A DNA stretch of 64,000 bases, taken from assembly GCA_039105265.1 (NCBI GenBank), contig JAPFFF010000020.1, positions 124,001 to 188,000 of the forward strand. Reading direction: 5' to 3'. The position numbers and the translations under genes were made by a program. Under the pieces are notes generated by a model. The model did not search any database. It saw only the letters and a program-made list of their open reading frames with translations, and was not told the origin of the DNA. Shown here one piece after another: positions 54,032 through 64,000 of this stretch; position 1 is the stretch's first letter; the number at the start of each line of letters is the position of its first letter. Source of the stretch: Tritrichomonas musculus (lineage: Eukaryota; Parabasalia; Tritrichomonadida; Tritrichomonadidae).

Positions 54032-54483
54032 ATGAATTTCATTCACAAAAATGAACTGATTCATCGTGATTTGAAGATCGAAAATATCATGGTGAATTCT
54101 GTTTTTGAAAGCAATCTTGTTGATTTTGGACTTGCAAGATTTAATGAAATCAATAGTCAACCAAACATTAATGAAAGGAGTTGGAATACTGAATTACATG
54201 TCACAAGGAATGATCAAATCAAAAAGTATATGACAACAAACAAGAGGTTTATTCATTTAGTATTGTTTTATATAATATATTCAATGGCAGATTAGCAAAC
54301 TACAGTATGACAGACAAAATGAATGGAACACCAATTCCACTTCCACTTTCAAAATCAGTACATTTTGCCTTGAATTAATCGATCGATGCACAAAATATAA
54401 TCAAACAGATCCACCATCATTTGAAACGATTCTTGAAGATATTCGTATTCATTCATACAATTTTGTACCACCCATAAATGAAG
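54032..54483 (+). pseudogene. Kinase catalytic-loop fragment, unit 2
   Basis: Identical copy of the fragment at 46786. Confidence 0.75.
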
Positions 54484-54771
54484 TAATAATAATCAGTCGA
54501 CGTGATCGAGAACTTTCATTCAATGAATCTTCCCATCAATCAATAACAACTCTAATTTTTACCTACATCTACATTTTCAAAAGATAAAATTAAAATAACA
54601 GTAAAAATACAAAATATAACTCTTTATTATTTATTCCTAATCTAATTTGCTTTAAACAGCTTCACTTTTTCAAAAAGTTTTGAAATCGAGAGATATTGAT
54701 TTATTTATTTCAAAAAATAAAATAGCTTAATTCAATAATTCAGAAGTTTTCTATTGCACACAATTTTTTCA

Positions 54772-55230
54772 ATGCATTCAAAAAATAATAAAAATATTAA
54801 TATCATGAATTTTAAAACAGATGCTGGCTTTCCAATAATTATTCCTTGTTCTTTCAATGGATATAAAGTAATCAAACGTCTAGCAAGCGGAAGTACTTCG
54901 GTTGTTGTTTTAGTTGAAAAAGAAATATCGCATGAAAAATTTGTAGCAAAAATAATTTCAAAGGAAGATAGTATAAAACAAGATTTTTATGAATTAACAA
55001 TGAATGAAATTAATGTTCAAAAAACTCTTTCACATCCTCATATTGTCAAATTACAAGAATCATTTGAAATTAAAAACGAAGGAAAAGAATACATAGAGAT
55101 AATCATGGAGTATTGCGAGAATGGAGATCTTTTCTCATATGTTATGAATCAAAAAGAATGCAATGAATCACAATTGAAAAAAATAATAATTGGATTTTTA
55201 GAAGCTATCCAATATCAATGCGATTTAATC

Positions 55231-55267
<37 letters not shown>

Positions 55268-55305
55268 GCAAAGAAAGTTCAAAATTCATGCCCTCCAGTT
55301 CGTGA
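54772..55305 (+). pseudogene. Truncated CAMK-like kinase, unit 2
   Basis: Identical to the N-lobe-only kinase at 47526, again fused to a T-run after GFLEAIQY. Confidence 0.88.
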
Positions 55306-55448
55306 ATAAAAAGGTACAACAATAATATAATAGAAAAATACTATTCAATTAAAAATAAAAATATAATTATGATTATAGTGTAGTAATTAATTTTAATTAA
55401 TCATTAAGACTTCAATTTCTCGCCTTAGTGTTTTACTTTGATCGGCCA

Positions 55449-56282
55449 TTAAGATAGAAGGTCAAAAATTTCTGGATAATTTTCTTCTCTTGCATAGTCA
55501 ATGGCAGTTTTGTGAATATTTTATTTCAAAATTCCATAAATCATTCAATTTTTCAACATCATGAAAAAAGTTAGATTTGAATATTATGAATGTTTTTGGT
55601 TTATATGTCTTGAATGTTGATATCAATGCCTTCTTGGCTTATTAATAGTTCAACAATTTCTTTATGGCCATTTAGCACAGCAAGAATCAACGCCGTATAA
55701 TTAAATGTTCGAGTTAAATTCCATAAATCATTCAATTTTTCAACATCATTAAAAAAGTTAGATTTGAATATAATGAATGTTTTTGATTTAAAATGTCTTG
55801 AATGTTGATATCAATGCCTTCTTGGCTTATTAATAGTTCAACAATTTCTTTATCGCCTTCATATGCAGCACAAATCAACGCCGTCCTATTAAATGTTCGA
55901 GTTAAATTCCATAAATAATTCAAGTTTTCAATCCAATGAAAAAAGTTAGACTTGAATTTCATGAATGTTTTTGATTTAAATTCCTCGAATGTTGATATCA
56001 ATGCCTTCTTGGCTTATTAATAGTTCAACAATTTCTTTATGGCCTTTTAGCCCAGCAAGAATCAACGCCGTATTATTAAATGTTCGAGTTAAATTCTATA
56101 AATAATTCAATTTTTCAATCCAATGAAAAAAGTTAGATTTGAATATTATGAATGTTTTTGATTTAAATTCCTTGAATGTTGATATCAATGCCATCTTGGT
56201 TTATTAATAGTTCAACAATTTCTTTATGGCCTTTTAGCACAGCAAGAATCAACGCCGTATTATTAAATGTTCGAGTTAAATT
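55449..56282 (-). pseudogene. Ankyrin tail of gene D3
   Basis: Same four ankyrin units plus terminal unit as in D2. Confidence 0.7.
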
Positions 56283-57527
56283 CTATAAATCATTCAATTT
56301 TTCAATACAATGAAAAAAGTTAGATTTGAATATCATGAATGTTTTTGATTTAAAATGACATTTAAATGATTGATGTTTAATTTTAGCATTTATGTCAATG
56401 GTTCCTTCTGTCAAATAAAGTTCAACAAGTGTGTAATAATCAAATTCACATAAATAAAAAAACATGTTTTTGTATTTCATGTTTGCTGGGAAAAAACAAT
56501 AATTGTGAGATTCAACTGCATATCGATAAAGATTGTCATAATAGTTGTTTTCAATGTTATTTTGTAGATCTTCTTCTTTAATTAAATTATCAATGATGTA
56601 GTTCGAAATTTCGTTGTGATGACATTTAATCGATTCTTCAAGAATTATTTCATAATTATTTTCTGGTGGAAAAACATGATTCTCTTCAAGATATCTGATC
56701 AGTTCTGCATTACAACTGTGAATCGAATAAATCCACATCGATGATGTCAGTTCAACTCCTTTCTTTTCCATGTATTTGATGATGTCATTCGAACCATAAA
56801 ACGATGCATATTCAATCAGACTGATTTTGCCTTTTTCTGTCAAAAGTTGATTCGTTTCAAAAATTGATTTTTTGATTTCAATTTCGAGTGACAAATTTCT
56901 TTGTTCTGTAAATCTGATGAATTCTTTGATTTCGTTATTTCGAATCAATTCATATAAATAATCATCATTCAGTCCTTCTCGTCGTTTTTCATAGAAATTT
57001 CCTTCAACTTCTTTGTTTATTCGTTCAATAAATTTATTGTCTTTTAATGATTCGTTCTCGCTGCCGTATTTTTCAATGTTTTCTTCTGTGACAAACCGTT
57101 TGATTTCTGGTTGAAAATATTCACAATAGTTCTTTTCGGCATATTCTGAACTAGTAATTATTGGGAAAATGTATTCATCAATTATCATCAGTTTTTCTTC
57201 AAGAAGAAATAGAAGGATTCGCTTGTTATCTTTGAAAATATTGAATATTTCTGAATTTGAAAAATATTTTTGGAGATCTTGTTTGAATTGTCTTAAAACT
57301 CGCTCAACTTTAGAAATAAAATTCCGAACACGATGATGATTGTTCACGATGTTGACTATTAATTGTAATAATGCTTTGAATTCATGTTGAACATTAATTA
57401 TTTGTTGACTCGAGACAAGATTAATGAAATTGTAATATTTGTCTTCTCCATCTGATTCTTCTTCAAGGAATTCCAGAAAGGAACTTTGAATACTTTTCAT
57501 TTTGTCAATAAATGTTTCAGAACTCAT
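56283..57527 (-). CDS. Gene D3: DUF3447 protein
   Basis: Identical protein to D1 and D2, from ATG at 57527. Confidence 0.8.
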   Translation of the reverse strand: MSSETFIDKMKSIQSSFLEFLEEESDGEDKYYNFINLVSSQQIINVQHEFKALLQLIVNIVNNHHRVRNFISKVERVLRQFKQDLQKYFSNSEIFNIFKDNKRILLFLLEEKLMIIDEYIFPIITSSEYAEKNYCEYFQPEIKRFVTEENIEKYGSENESLKDNKFIERINKEVEGNFYEKRREGLNDDYLYELIRNNEIKEFIRFTEQRNLSLEIEIKKSIFETNQLLTEKGKISLIEYASFYGSNDIIKYMEKKGVELTSSMWIYSIHSCNAELIRYLEENHVFPPENNYEIILEESIKCHHNEISNYIIDNLIKEEDLQNNIENNYYDNLYRYAVESHNYCFFPANMKYKNMFFYLCEFDYYTLVELYLTEGTIDINAKIKHQSFKCHFKSKTFMIFKSNFFHCIEKLNDL

Positions 57528-57645
57528 TTTTACAAAATAACAATTTGTCAAAATTAATGAAATGTGATATGAAATATTACATAAAGTTTTTTTATATCAG
57601 AAAAAATAATTTGTAAGCCATTCATTTATTTACAGATAATGATTT

Positions 57646-57834
57646 AATACGGACTGTATAGGTTCTGCAACGGTCAATTCGTTTACTGATGGCAATACCA
57701 CGCTTTTCAATTTGGATAATACAAGTTCAGTGCTTGGCATTAAGGTAAATATTCGTTATTACTGTATCGACACTCCTGAATCCACCATCTGTGTAGAAAA
57801 GTGGGGCAAGGCGGCTTCGTTGTTTGTAAAGTAG
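57646..57834 (+). pseudogene. SNase fragment, unit 3
   Basis: Third identical copy of the nuclease fragment described at 43154. Confidence 0.75.
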
Positions 57835-57848
57835 CAACTTTCCGCCGA

Positions 57849-58025
57849 AACAATTCAAATACCTTTTATAATCTTGGTGTTATTTATGAGCGAGATGAAC
57901 TTGTTTCACGTGATATATACAAGGCAATTCATTATTATTCGCTTGCTGCAGAGCAAAATGAATCAAGAGTTTTGCAAAGTAAAAATTTGAAATTTAATTT
58001 CAATGGAAATCGAAGTTTTAATTAA
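57849..58025 (+). pseudogene. Sel1-repeat fragment, unit 3
   Basis: Third copy of the fragment at 43357. Confidence 0.7.
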
Positions 58026-58036
58026 AAAAAATAAAA

Positions 58037-58351
58037 AGTATTTATTCACTTCTCATCGATTTTATTGATGCAACTGATGATTCTAATTCAGAATTTAAAG
58101 CATTAATTGACTTTTTAAATAAACAAAATATTTTACAAAATCATGAAGATGTTAAATTAATACCAAAAATAAAAGACAAACATCATTGTACATCAGATTT
58201 TTTCGACAAGCTCGATAAATTTTTTCAATATTTAATCACAGATGATCTTTCACCATTTCCTGATAATAATTGTCGGTTATCAATCGGTGTTAGTTTTTTT
58301 GACCTATTTATCATCGAACTTAAAGTGATAAACTTTTATATTGTTTTCTGA
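58037..58351 (+). pseudogene. DUF3447 N-terminal fragment, unit 3
   Basis: Third copy of the fragment at 43545. Confidence 0.6.
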
Positions 58352-58590
58352 AAGAACTCAAATTTTTGAAAAGTTTATTCTTCTCAAAAAATTGAGTGAA
58401 AAAATCGTAAAAATGATTTCTTTCATAACTTGAAAGTAGACATTTACGCCAAGCCAAATTTTATCAAATACACGCCAGAGCCTAATATTACAAAAAAGAA
58501 CGTTATTAATTTCTATCAAAATTAAGAGATTTCGTCTAATAAGCATTATGGTCATAAATGAATAAATATTAATTTTCTTAAACAATTTAT

Positions 58591-59020
58591 ATGCGTAATA
58601 TTTGTTATTTCATTCCAATTATTCAACTTATGAGATCATATGAATCAGATGAGTCTTTCCCTTTTTGGGATTTCATTCCAATTTGGAAATTCATTTCAAA
58701 GATTTCTTATGAAAAATATGGAAATCCGATTTTTTATAATGACAATCATGTAACTGCATCTAATCAATTTGATAATCAAATGTTATGTTTAATAACAGCA
58801 AATGATGCACGATATCCAGGATGCCTTGTTTGTGATAAAAGTAACTTTCAACTTGGAAGACCCATCTTTTCAGATAATAACAGCTAAAAAAAGACATCCT
58901 AATTTCTCAGTAATGCCAGGATACTGCATTACAGTGAATTTTACAGAAGAATTGAGTCGATATCCATCTTCTCATACTTGTTCTAGCCAGGTCAGCTTGA
59001 AAAAGAAATATGTAAAATAA
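58591..59020 (+). pseudogene. Unrecognised fragment, unit 3
   Basis: Third copy of the reading at 44099, with two amino-acid differences (Ile to Phe in FPFWDIIP, Ser to Leu in the shifted frame). It carries the same frameshift, so the break predates the triplication. Confidence 0.4.
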
Positions 59021-59394
59021 AATGATTTTGCCAGGTTAAATTTTAATACGTAAACAAACTCAACAAAGAGAGAATATATATAAAGATAAAGGAAAAATAT
59101 ATCAAGGGAGGATAAAACTGTCGACTCTAGAAATAAGATTAGAATCGAAAGCTATAGCTTTTTACATATACATGATTGTATCAAAACATCTTAATTCATT
59201 AATCCAATATTAATTTTCACTTTCATATTTGAAGTTATGAAAATGGATTTCACGAGATATCAATTATAATACGTAAACAATCTCAACAAAGTGAGAATAT
59301 ATATATATGATGAAAAGAAATATGGTACAAGTATGAAATTTACTTATTTTCAATATCAATTGTATCTGTTTTTAAAATACAATCATTAAAAAAA

Positions 59395-60275
59395 AAAACT
59401 AGACGATGCTGTCACGTTAAGATAAAACTAATATTATACAGCATTTCAATACTTATTTTTTTATTTGAAAGTAAAACAACATTGCAAAATATTAGATTAT
59501 TTACAAGAACTATAAAAGCAAGGGTAATGCATTATTTCAAAAATTTATACAATAATAAAAATATATAATCTAGACGATGCTGTCAAGTTATGATAATACG
59601 CATATAATGAAATAATCAAATGATTTTGCTGTCACGAAATTGTTTTATTAAAAAATAAATGAATCTAAATCAAAATAATAATACAGTTAAACGATTAATA
59701 ATGATAATAAAGCAACTTATAAAATAATTTAGCTGTCACGAAGTTGTATCTAAATGTAAAATAAATAATAAAGTCAATATTAATAGAAAATATATTATCA
59801 ATTATGGCAACTTTATCTAAGTATTTTAAATATTTATTTGTTTATTTAAATTCAAGACACAATTACAAAATATTATTAGATATTTAGATTAAAAATTGAA
59901 TGGATCAAAAACACGTTGATTTAAATCAATTCAAATCTATAACAAAATAATTGAATGCGATGCACAAAAAGTTATAATGACAGTTAATTTATAAATAAGT
60001 ATAACTTTATATTTTTATTAGGTAGCATATTATTTTATATTATTAATATATCAAGATACTATTATAAATTAAAGTAGAATAATAAAATTGCATTAACTGT
60101 TAGGTAATGAGAAAATTATTTTTAGATTTCCATTTTAATTTCATATTTTTCTTATTTTTAATTTTGATATTTCATATTGGACGTATATATAATTATTAAA
60201 ACATATTTTTAATTTGTAAAAATAAGTGCAATGCAGTAATTCAAAAATTTTTACAATAATAAATATATATATAAA
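59395..60275. other. Unit-3-specific block with internal direct repeats
   Basis: About 880 bases absent from units 1 and 2. TAGACGATGCTGTCA occurs twice (59399 and 59572), and related GCTGTCACGAA words occur near 59625 and 59730. A phrase AATTCAAAAATTTTTACAATA near the right end resembles one near 59530. No coding frame, inverted ends or target duplication were found. Either units 1 and 2 lost it or unit 3 gained it. Confidence 0.6.
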
Positions 60276-60286
60276 AAAAAAAAAAA

Positions 60287-60386
60287 TACCGAAGCAAGGA
60301 TTTGAACCTTGATTAAGTAAGATTAATAAGCATTTCTGTTTAGAAAGGCCATAAAGATACCTGCCCTACCATTAGACGACTTCGGC
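60287..60386 (-). tRNA. tRNA-like gene, unit 3
   Basis: Copy of the 100-base tRNA-like gene of units 1 and 2 with a single change in the centre; all paired arms and the T-run are conserved. Confidence 0.65.
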
Positions 60387-61303
60387 CTAACAATTAATGC
60401 ATTTATTTTCAAAATTTACCTAAATCTATCTTATCAATTTGCTTTTCTGATTCTAATATGAAAATGGAAAATATTAAAATGAAATAATACTAAAAATAAG
60501 ATACATTTATTTTAAAAATGATGGTATCGATTTTAAAATGCACTTAAAATTTAACTTGGATAATATAGAAATATGATACTAATAAAAAAATGTTTTTCTT
60601 ACTAATGCTTAGATATCTATTTTTATAAATAGATATATAGATCCAAAAATAAATTTAACCTTTTTTATAAATAGATATAAATAGATATAGAAATTTTTAA
60701 TTATGACATTTGAAAATTAAAAATGATAATTGAATTTTGAATATATCATTGAATATTGTTATTCTCTGATATTCACAAATCAAGAATAATATTTAAAATT
60801 TTAAAGTTGGATTCGAAATGCTTGGGACAATCTTGCATGAAGATTTAGGCAAATTGACCTTAGGTTTTAGTGGATTTGATTTCAATATATTGAAAAAGCT
60901 TGTATCAAGCCTTTTGAATCCAATCTTACAATAAATATGAATTAAGGTTCAAATCCAATACTTTTAATAACCATCTTTGTTTTTTTATAATTATTATCAT
61001 ATTTCTATATTATCATATTTTTATATTATATAAGATAAATACTATAAATGCATTTTTAAATTGATACCATCATTTTCAAAATAAGATACAATTATTTGAG
61101 TATTTTATAATTATAATATTCTCCTTTTTTAAATTAGTATCAGAAAATTACAGTCATTAATAAAATTTTGAGTGGTTATAAAAGGAAGCAAAACAACTGT
61201 ATCATTATATCTGGAATTACTCAAACGAAATCTGAAAGACAGCAAGTATAATGTCCTTGATAACACTTTAAAAGTTTGAATCTTAGTTGAACTTGTTCTT
61301 GTT
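60387..61303. other. Unit-3 spacer with empty insertion site
   Basis: Homologous to units 1 and 2 but without the 841-bp insert; AATAAATA occurs once near 60930. It also contains the foldback arms described at 45453. No gene. Confidence 0.6.
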
Positions 61304-61755
61304 ATGAATTTCATTCACAAAAATGAACTGATTCATCGTGATTTGAAGATCGAAAATATCATGGTGAATTCTATTTTTGAAAGCAATCTTGTTGATTTTG
61401 GACTTGCAAGATTTAATGAAATCAATAGTCAACCAAACATTAATGAAAGGAGTTGGAATACTGAATTACATGTCACAAGGAATGATCAAATCAAAAAGAA
61501 TATGACAACAAGCAAGAGGTTTATTCATTTAGTATTGTTTTATATAATATATTCAATGGCAGATTAGCAAACTACAGTATGACAGACAAAATGAATGGAA
61601 CACCAATTCCACTTCCACTTTCAAAATCAGTACATTTTGCCTTGAATTAATCGATCGATGCACAAAATATAATCAAACAGATCCACCATCATTTGAAACG
61701 ATTCTTGAAGATATTCGTATTCATTCATACAATTTGGTACCACCCATAAATAAAG
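61304..61755 (+). pseudogene. Kinase catalytic-loop fragment, unit 3
   Basis: Diverged copy of the fragment at 46786 with the same breaks and a few substitutions. Confidence 0.75.
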
Positions 61756-62043
61756 TAATAATAATCAGTCGACGTGATCGAGAACTTTCATTCATTGAAT
61801 CTTCCCATCAATCAATAACAACTCTAATTTTTACCTACATCTACATTTTCAAAAGATAAAATTAAAATAACAATAAAAATACAAAATATGACTCTTTATT
61901 ATTTATTCCTAATCTAATTTGCTTTAAACAGCTTCACTTTTTCAAAAAGTTTTGAAATCGAGAGATATTGATTTATTTATTTCAAAAAATAAAATAGCTT
62001 AATTCAATAATTCAGAAGTTTTCTATTGCACACAATTTTTTCA

Positions 62044-63045
62044 ATGCATTCAAAAAATAATAAAAATATTAATATCATGAATTTTAAAACAGATGTTGGC
62101 TTTCCAATAATTATTCCTTGTTCTTTCAATGGATATAAAGTAATCAAACGTTTAGCAAGCGGAAGTACTTCGGTTGTTGTTTTAGTTGAAAAAGAAATAT
62201 CGCAAGAAAAATTTGTAGCAAAAATAATTTCAAAGGAAGATAGTATAAAACAAGATTTTTATGAATTAACAATGAATGAAATTAATGTTCAAAAAACTCT
62301 TTCACATCCTCATATTGTCAAATTACAAGAATCATTTGAAATTAAAAACGAAGGAAAAGAATACATAGAGATAATCATGGAGTATTGCGAGAATGGAGAT
62401 CTTTTCTCATATGTTATGAATCAAAAAGAATGCAATGAATCACAATTGAAAAAAATAATAATTGGATTTTTAGAAGCTGTCCAATATCTTCACCACAAAG
62501 GAATTTCGCATGGAGACATCAAATCAGAAAATGTTTTACTCGATTCAAACTTTTCCCCTAAGCTTTGTGACTTTGGATTTTGTAATACAAATTTGATTGC
62601 TGATGATGATTCAAAAAATGGAACGCTATGTTATTCAGCACCAGAATTATTCACAGAAGGCAAATACAACACATTAAAAGTAGATATTTATGCAATTGGA
62701 ATAACTTTGTATTCATTAGCCGTATTTCATTTTCCATTTAAAGATGGAGATGATCAATCAATCGTGAAGCAAATTGTTGCAAATAAATTATCGATTAGCA
62801 ATAAGTTAGACAATCAACTGAGGCAGCTTGTTATTCGTTGTACTGATAAAGAACCAATGAATCGTCCAACAATTAGTGAAATTTTGAATGATCCTTATTT
62901 CAACAATATGAATTGTAATGAAAAAGATAATAATAATCTTAAAACTGTTAAAAAAATGCCTTCGTTGTTATGTGATGCAAACAATAGTGAAGAAAAATTG
63001 AAAAATCATTCTGCCAAAGATCTTATAAGATTAGATTTATATTAA
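62044..63045 (+). CDS. CAMK-like serine/threonine protein kinase, full length
   Basis: An intact frame of 333 residues from ATG at 62044 (an alternative ATG lies at 62077). It has the glycine loop LASGSTSV (37-44), VAK lysine K60, helix-C Glu near E79 and hinge MEYCENGDLF. The catalytic loop is SHGDIKSEN (155-163), with DFG at 176-178, APE at 199-201, the C-lobe WxxG equivalent DIYAIGITLY, and the terminal Arg in PMNRPTISEIL. The HRD Arg is Gly, a substitution common in trichomonad CAMK-like kinases that keeps the catalytic Asp. The protein presumably phosphorylates Ser/Thr substrates in the cytoplasm. It is the only complete member of the three tandem copies. TTTTTTCAATG offers a TCA initiator at the start. 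Confidence 0.93.
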   Translation: MHSKNNKNINIMNFKTDVGFPIIIPCSFNGYKVIKRLASGSTSVVVLVEKEISQEKFVAKIISKEDSIKQDFYELTMNEINVQKTLSHPHIVKLQESFEIKNEGKEYIEIIMEYCENGDLFSYVMNQKECNESQLKKIIIGFLEAVQYLHHKGISHGDIKSENVLLDSNFSPKLCDFGFCNTNLIADDDSKNGTLCYSAPELFTEGKYNTLKVDIYAIGITLYSLAVFHFPFKDGDDQSIVKQIVANKLSISNKLDNQLRQLVIRCTDKEPMNRPTISEILNDPYFNNMNCNEKDNNNLKTVKKMPSLLCDANNSEEKLKNHSAKDLIRLDLY

Positions 63046-63396
63046 ATATGTTTTTTATTAAAAAATTGCTTTATATCAAATGGTGCTAGTTTTTTTGCAC
63101 AAAAAGTGACAAATAATATAATAATTACTTATTTGAAATTAAATAACGTTAATGGATTAATTTGTCAAAAATACGTCAAAGGAAACCAAATTGGTCCTTT
63201 TTTTTATTTTATTCTTTTGTTTTTCAGAATGCATGCCTAAAAAAAAGAAATGCTCTTGAAAGAAAAATTTCCATTACGATATCAATTCCTTGCATTCATT
63301 TTTTTCTGAAGAAAGAATCTTTATAGTTTATATTTCATAATGGAATTGATAAAAACACTGTTACATTATAGATTCTTTTTCAGTTCTTTTGAAGAA
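63046..63396. other. Spacer, probably the left part of a hAT-like element
   Basis: No gene. It leads into the transposase fragment; I could not find an inverted repeat end. Confidence 0.35.
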
Positions 63397-64000
63397 GTGA
63401 CAAATAAAGAATGCATAGATATTTTACCATAGATTACTGATGAAAATCATGAACATAAAAGATACACGTTTTCAAAATGGTATAAATACAAAAAAAATGA
63501 TATTTATATTCCAATCATTGATTTGGATGAAATTCAAAGTATTTATTGCAAATCATATTGTACAAAATGTAAAATATGGTTATCAAACAACTTTAAAACA
63601 TTCAATATTGATCAACATATAGCAAGTCAATCTCATCAAGATTTTTTTAGAATTGGTAATCTTGAACAAAATAAAGATAACGCTTTATCTTTTTTAATAA
63701 ATTAAAAAAATTCTTAATTCTTTATGTTTTAGTAGAAGGTGAATCAATCTCAACGATTGAGAATGAATTGTTTACTCAAATTAATCCAAATTTCCCAAAT
63801 CCCCAAAGTTTAACTAATTCAATTATAATGATTACTAATCACTTCATGCAAACAATTAAACAAATCACTCCGAAAATTGATGTTTGCTATCTCAGAGTTG
63901 ATGAGTGGACAGACAAAGTTAAACGTAATTTTCTTGGAATTGCTCCTCAAGGTTTAATTAATGACAAATTTGATAAAAAAGTTGTGTGTTTCAAAAAAAA
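63397..64000 (+). mobile_element. hAT-like transposase, degraded and cut by the window edge
   Basis: The frame encodes HKRYTFSKWYKYKKNDIYIP, then a BED-like zinc finger (CTKCKIWLS with HIASQSH), and stops at 63703-63705. Slightly downstream, in another frame, ITPKIDVCYLRVDEWTDKVK and NFLGIAPQGLIND match the start of the hAT catalytic core, where DEWTD carries the first catalytic Asp. A TAG also lies upstream near 63432. It is a plain DNA transposon with at least two breaks; the C-terminal dimerisation part is beyond the window. Confidence 0.55.

Larger units (their letters stand above)
48936..56181. repeat. Tandem segmental duplication, unit 2 (7,246 bp)
   Basis: Same content as unit 1, including the 841-bp insertion and truncated kinase. 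Differences from unit 1 were not noticed in the compared blocks, implying a very recent duplication or an assembly repeat. Confidence 0.95.
56182..63045. repeat. Tandem segmental duplication, unit 3 (diverged)
   Basis: Follows units 1 and 2 closely up to about 59.39 kb, with scattered single changes after about 58.67 kb. It lacks the 841-bp insertion and has an extra block of about 880 bases (59.39-60.28 kb). It runs to the natural end of the kinase gene, so it is the outermost, ancestral right end of the array. Confidence 0.95.

Noticed and set aside
1-64000. CRISPR arrays, bacterial operons or ribosome binding sites
   Set aside because: The gene content is eukaryotic; tandem repeats found are satellites or domain repeats, not spacer-repeat arrays.

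Overview
The window looks like nuclear DNA of a trichomonad (Parabasalia), most like Tritrichomonas or Trichomonas. The evidence is very high A+T, intron-poor genes, DUF3447 plus ankyrin proteins, BspA-like (TpLRR) leucine-rich proteins, CAMK-like kinases with an HGD catalytic loop, TCAYW initiator motifs a few bases upstream of ATG, and several DNA-transposon families (mariner, Merlin, hAT-like, P-like, TTAA-type). It is repeat-rich accessory DNA. Species is an inference; I see no rRNA or other marker gene.

Layout. 0-4 kb: a Merlin-type transposase relic and two minisatellites. 4-9 kb: a glycosyltransferase-like relic and a broken DUF3447-to-LRR fusion gene. 9.6-15.1 kb: a DUF3447 gene (minus strand) with a long broken-up ankyrin tail, invaded by a 456-bp MITE, a TTAA MITE and a Tc1/mariner-type MITE. 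15.5-16.6 kb: an intact DUF4419 gene that is much richer in G+C towards its 3' end. 16.8-23.5 kb: two nearly identical tandem DUF3447/ankyrin genes, one carrying a complete mariner in its repeat array. 24-32 kb: an acidic unknown protein, two more DUF3447-LRR fusions, a stand-alone LRR gene and a small unknown gene. 33.3-37.1 kb: a 3.7-kb DNA transposon with a 720-codon P-like transposase and an opposing SAM-domain ORF. 37.4-41.5 kb: fragments (coiled-coil/galactose-binding-like, cysteine-rich, ABC ATPase, F5/8C), a second copy of the 456-bp MITE and a tRNA-like gene.

41.7-63.0 kb is a head-to-tail triplication with a 7,246-bp period. Each unit carries a DUF3447/ankyrin gene (minus), a fragment of a bacterial-type staphylococcal nuclease, a Sel1 fragment, a DUF3447 fragment, a tRNA-like gene and two kinase segments. 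The second kinase is full length only in unit 3; in units 1 and 2 it is cut at the duplication junction next to a long T-run. An 841-bp insertion with an 8-bp target duplication is in units 1 and 2 but not 3, so unit 3 split off first. The window ends inside a hAT-like transposase.

The DUF3447/ankyrin and LRR families are the common theme: gene birth by tandem duplication, domain swapping and decay. The most puzzling feature is that coding continuity is lost at almost every ankyrin boundary in every array, by spacers of about 50-90 bp without GT-AG splice signals, repeating with a 187-189-bp period.
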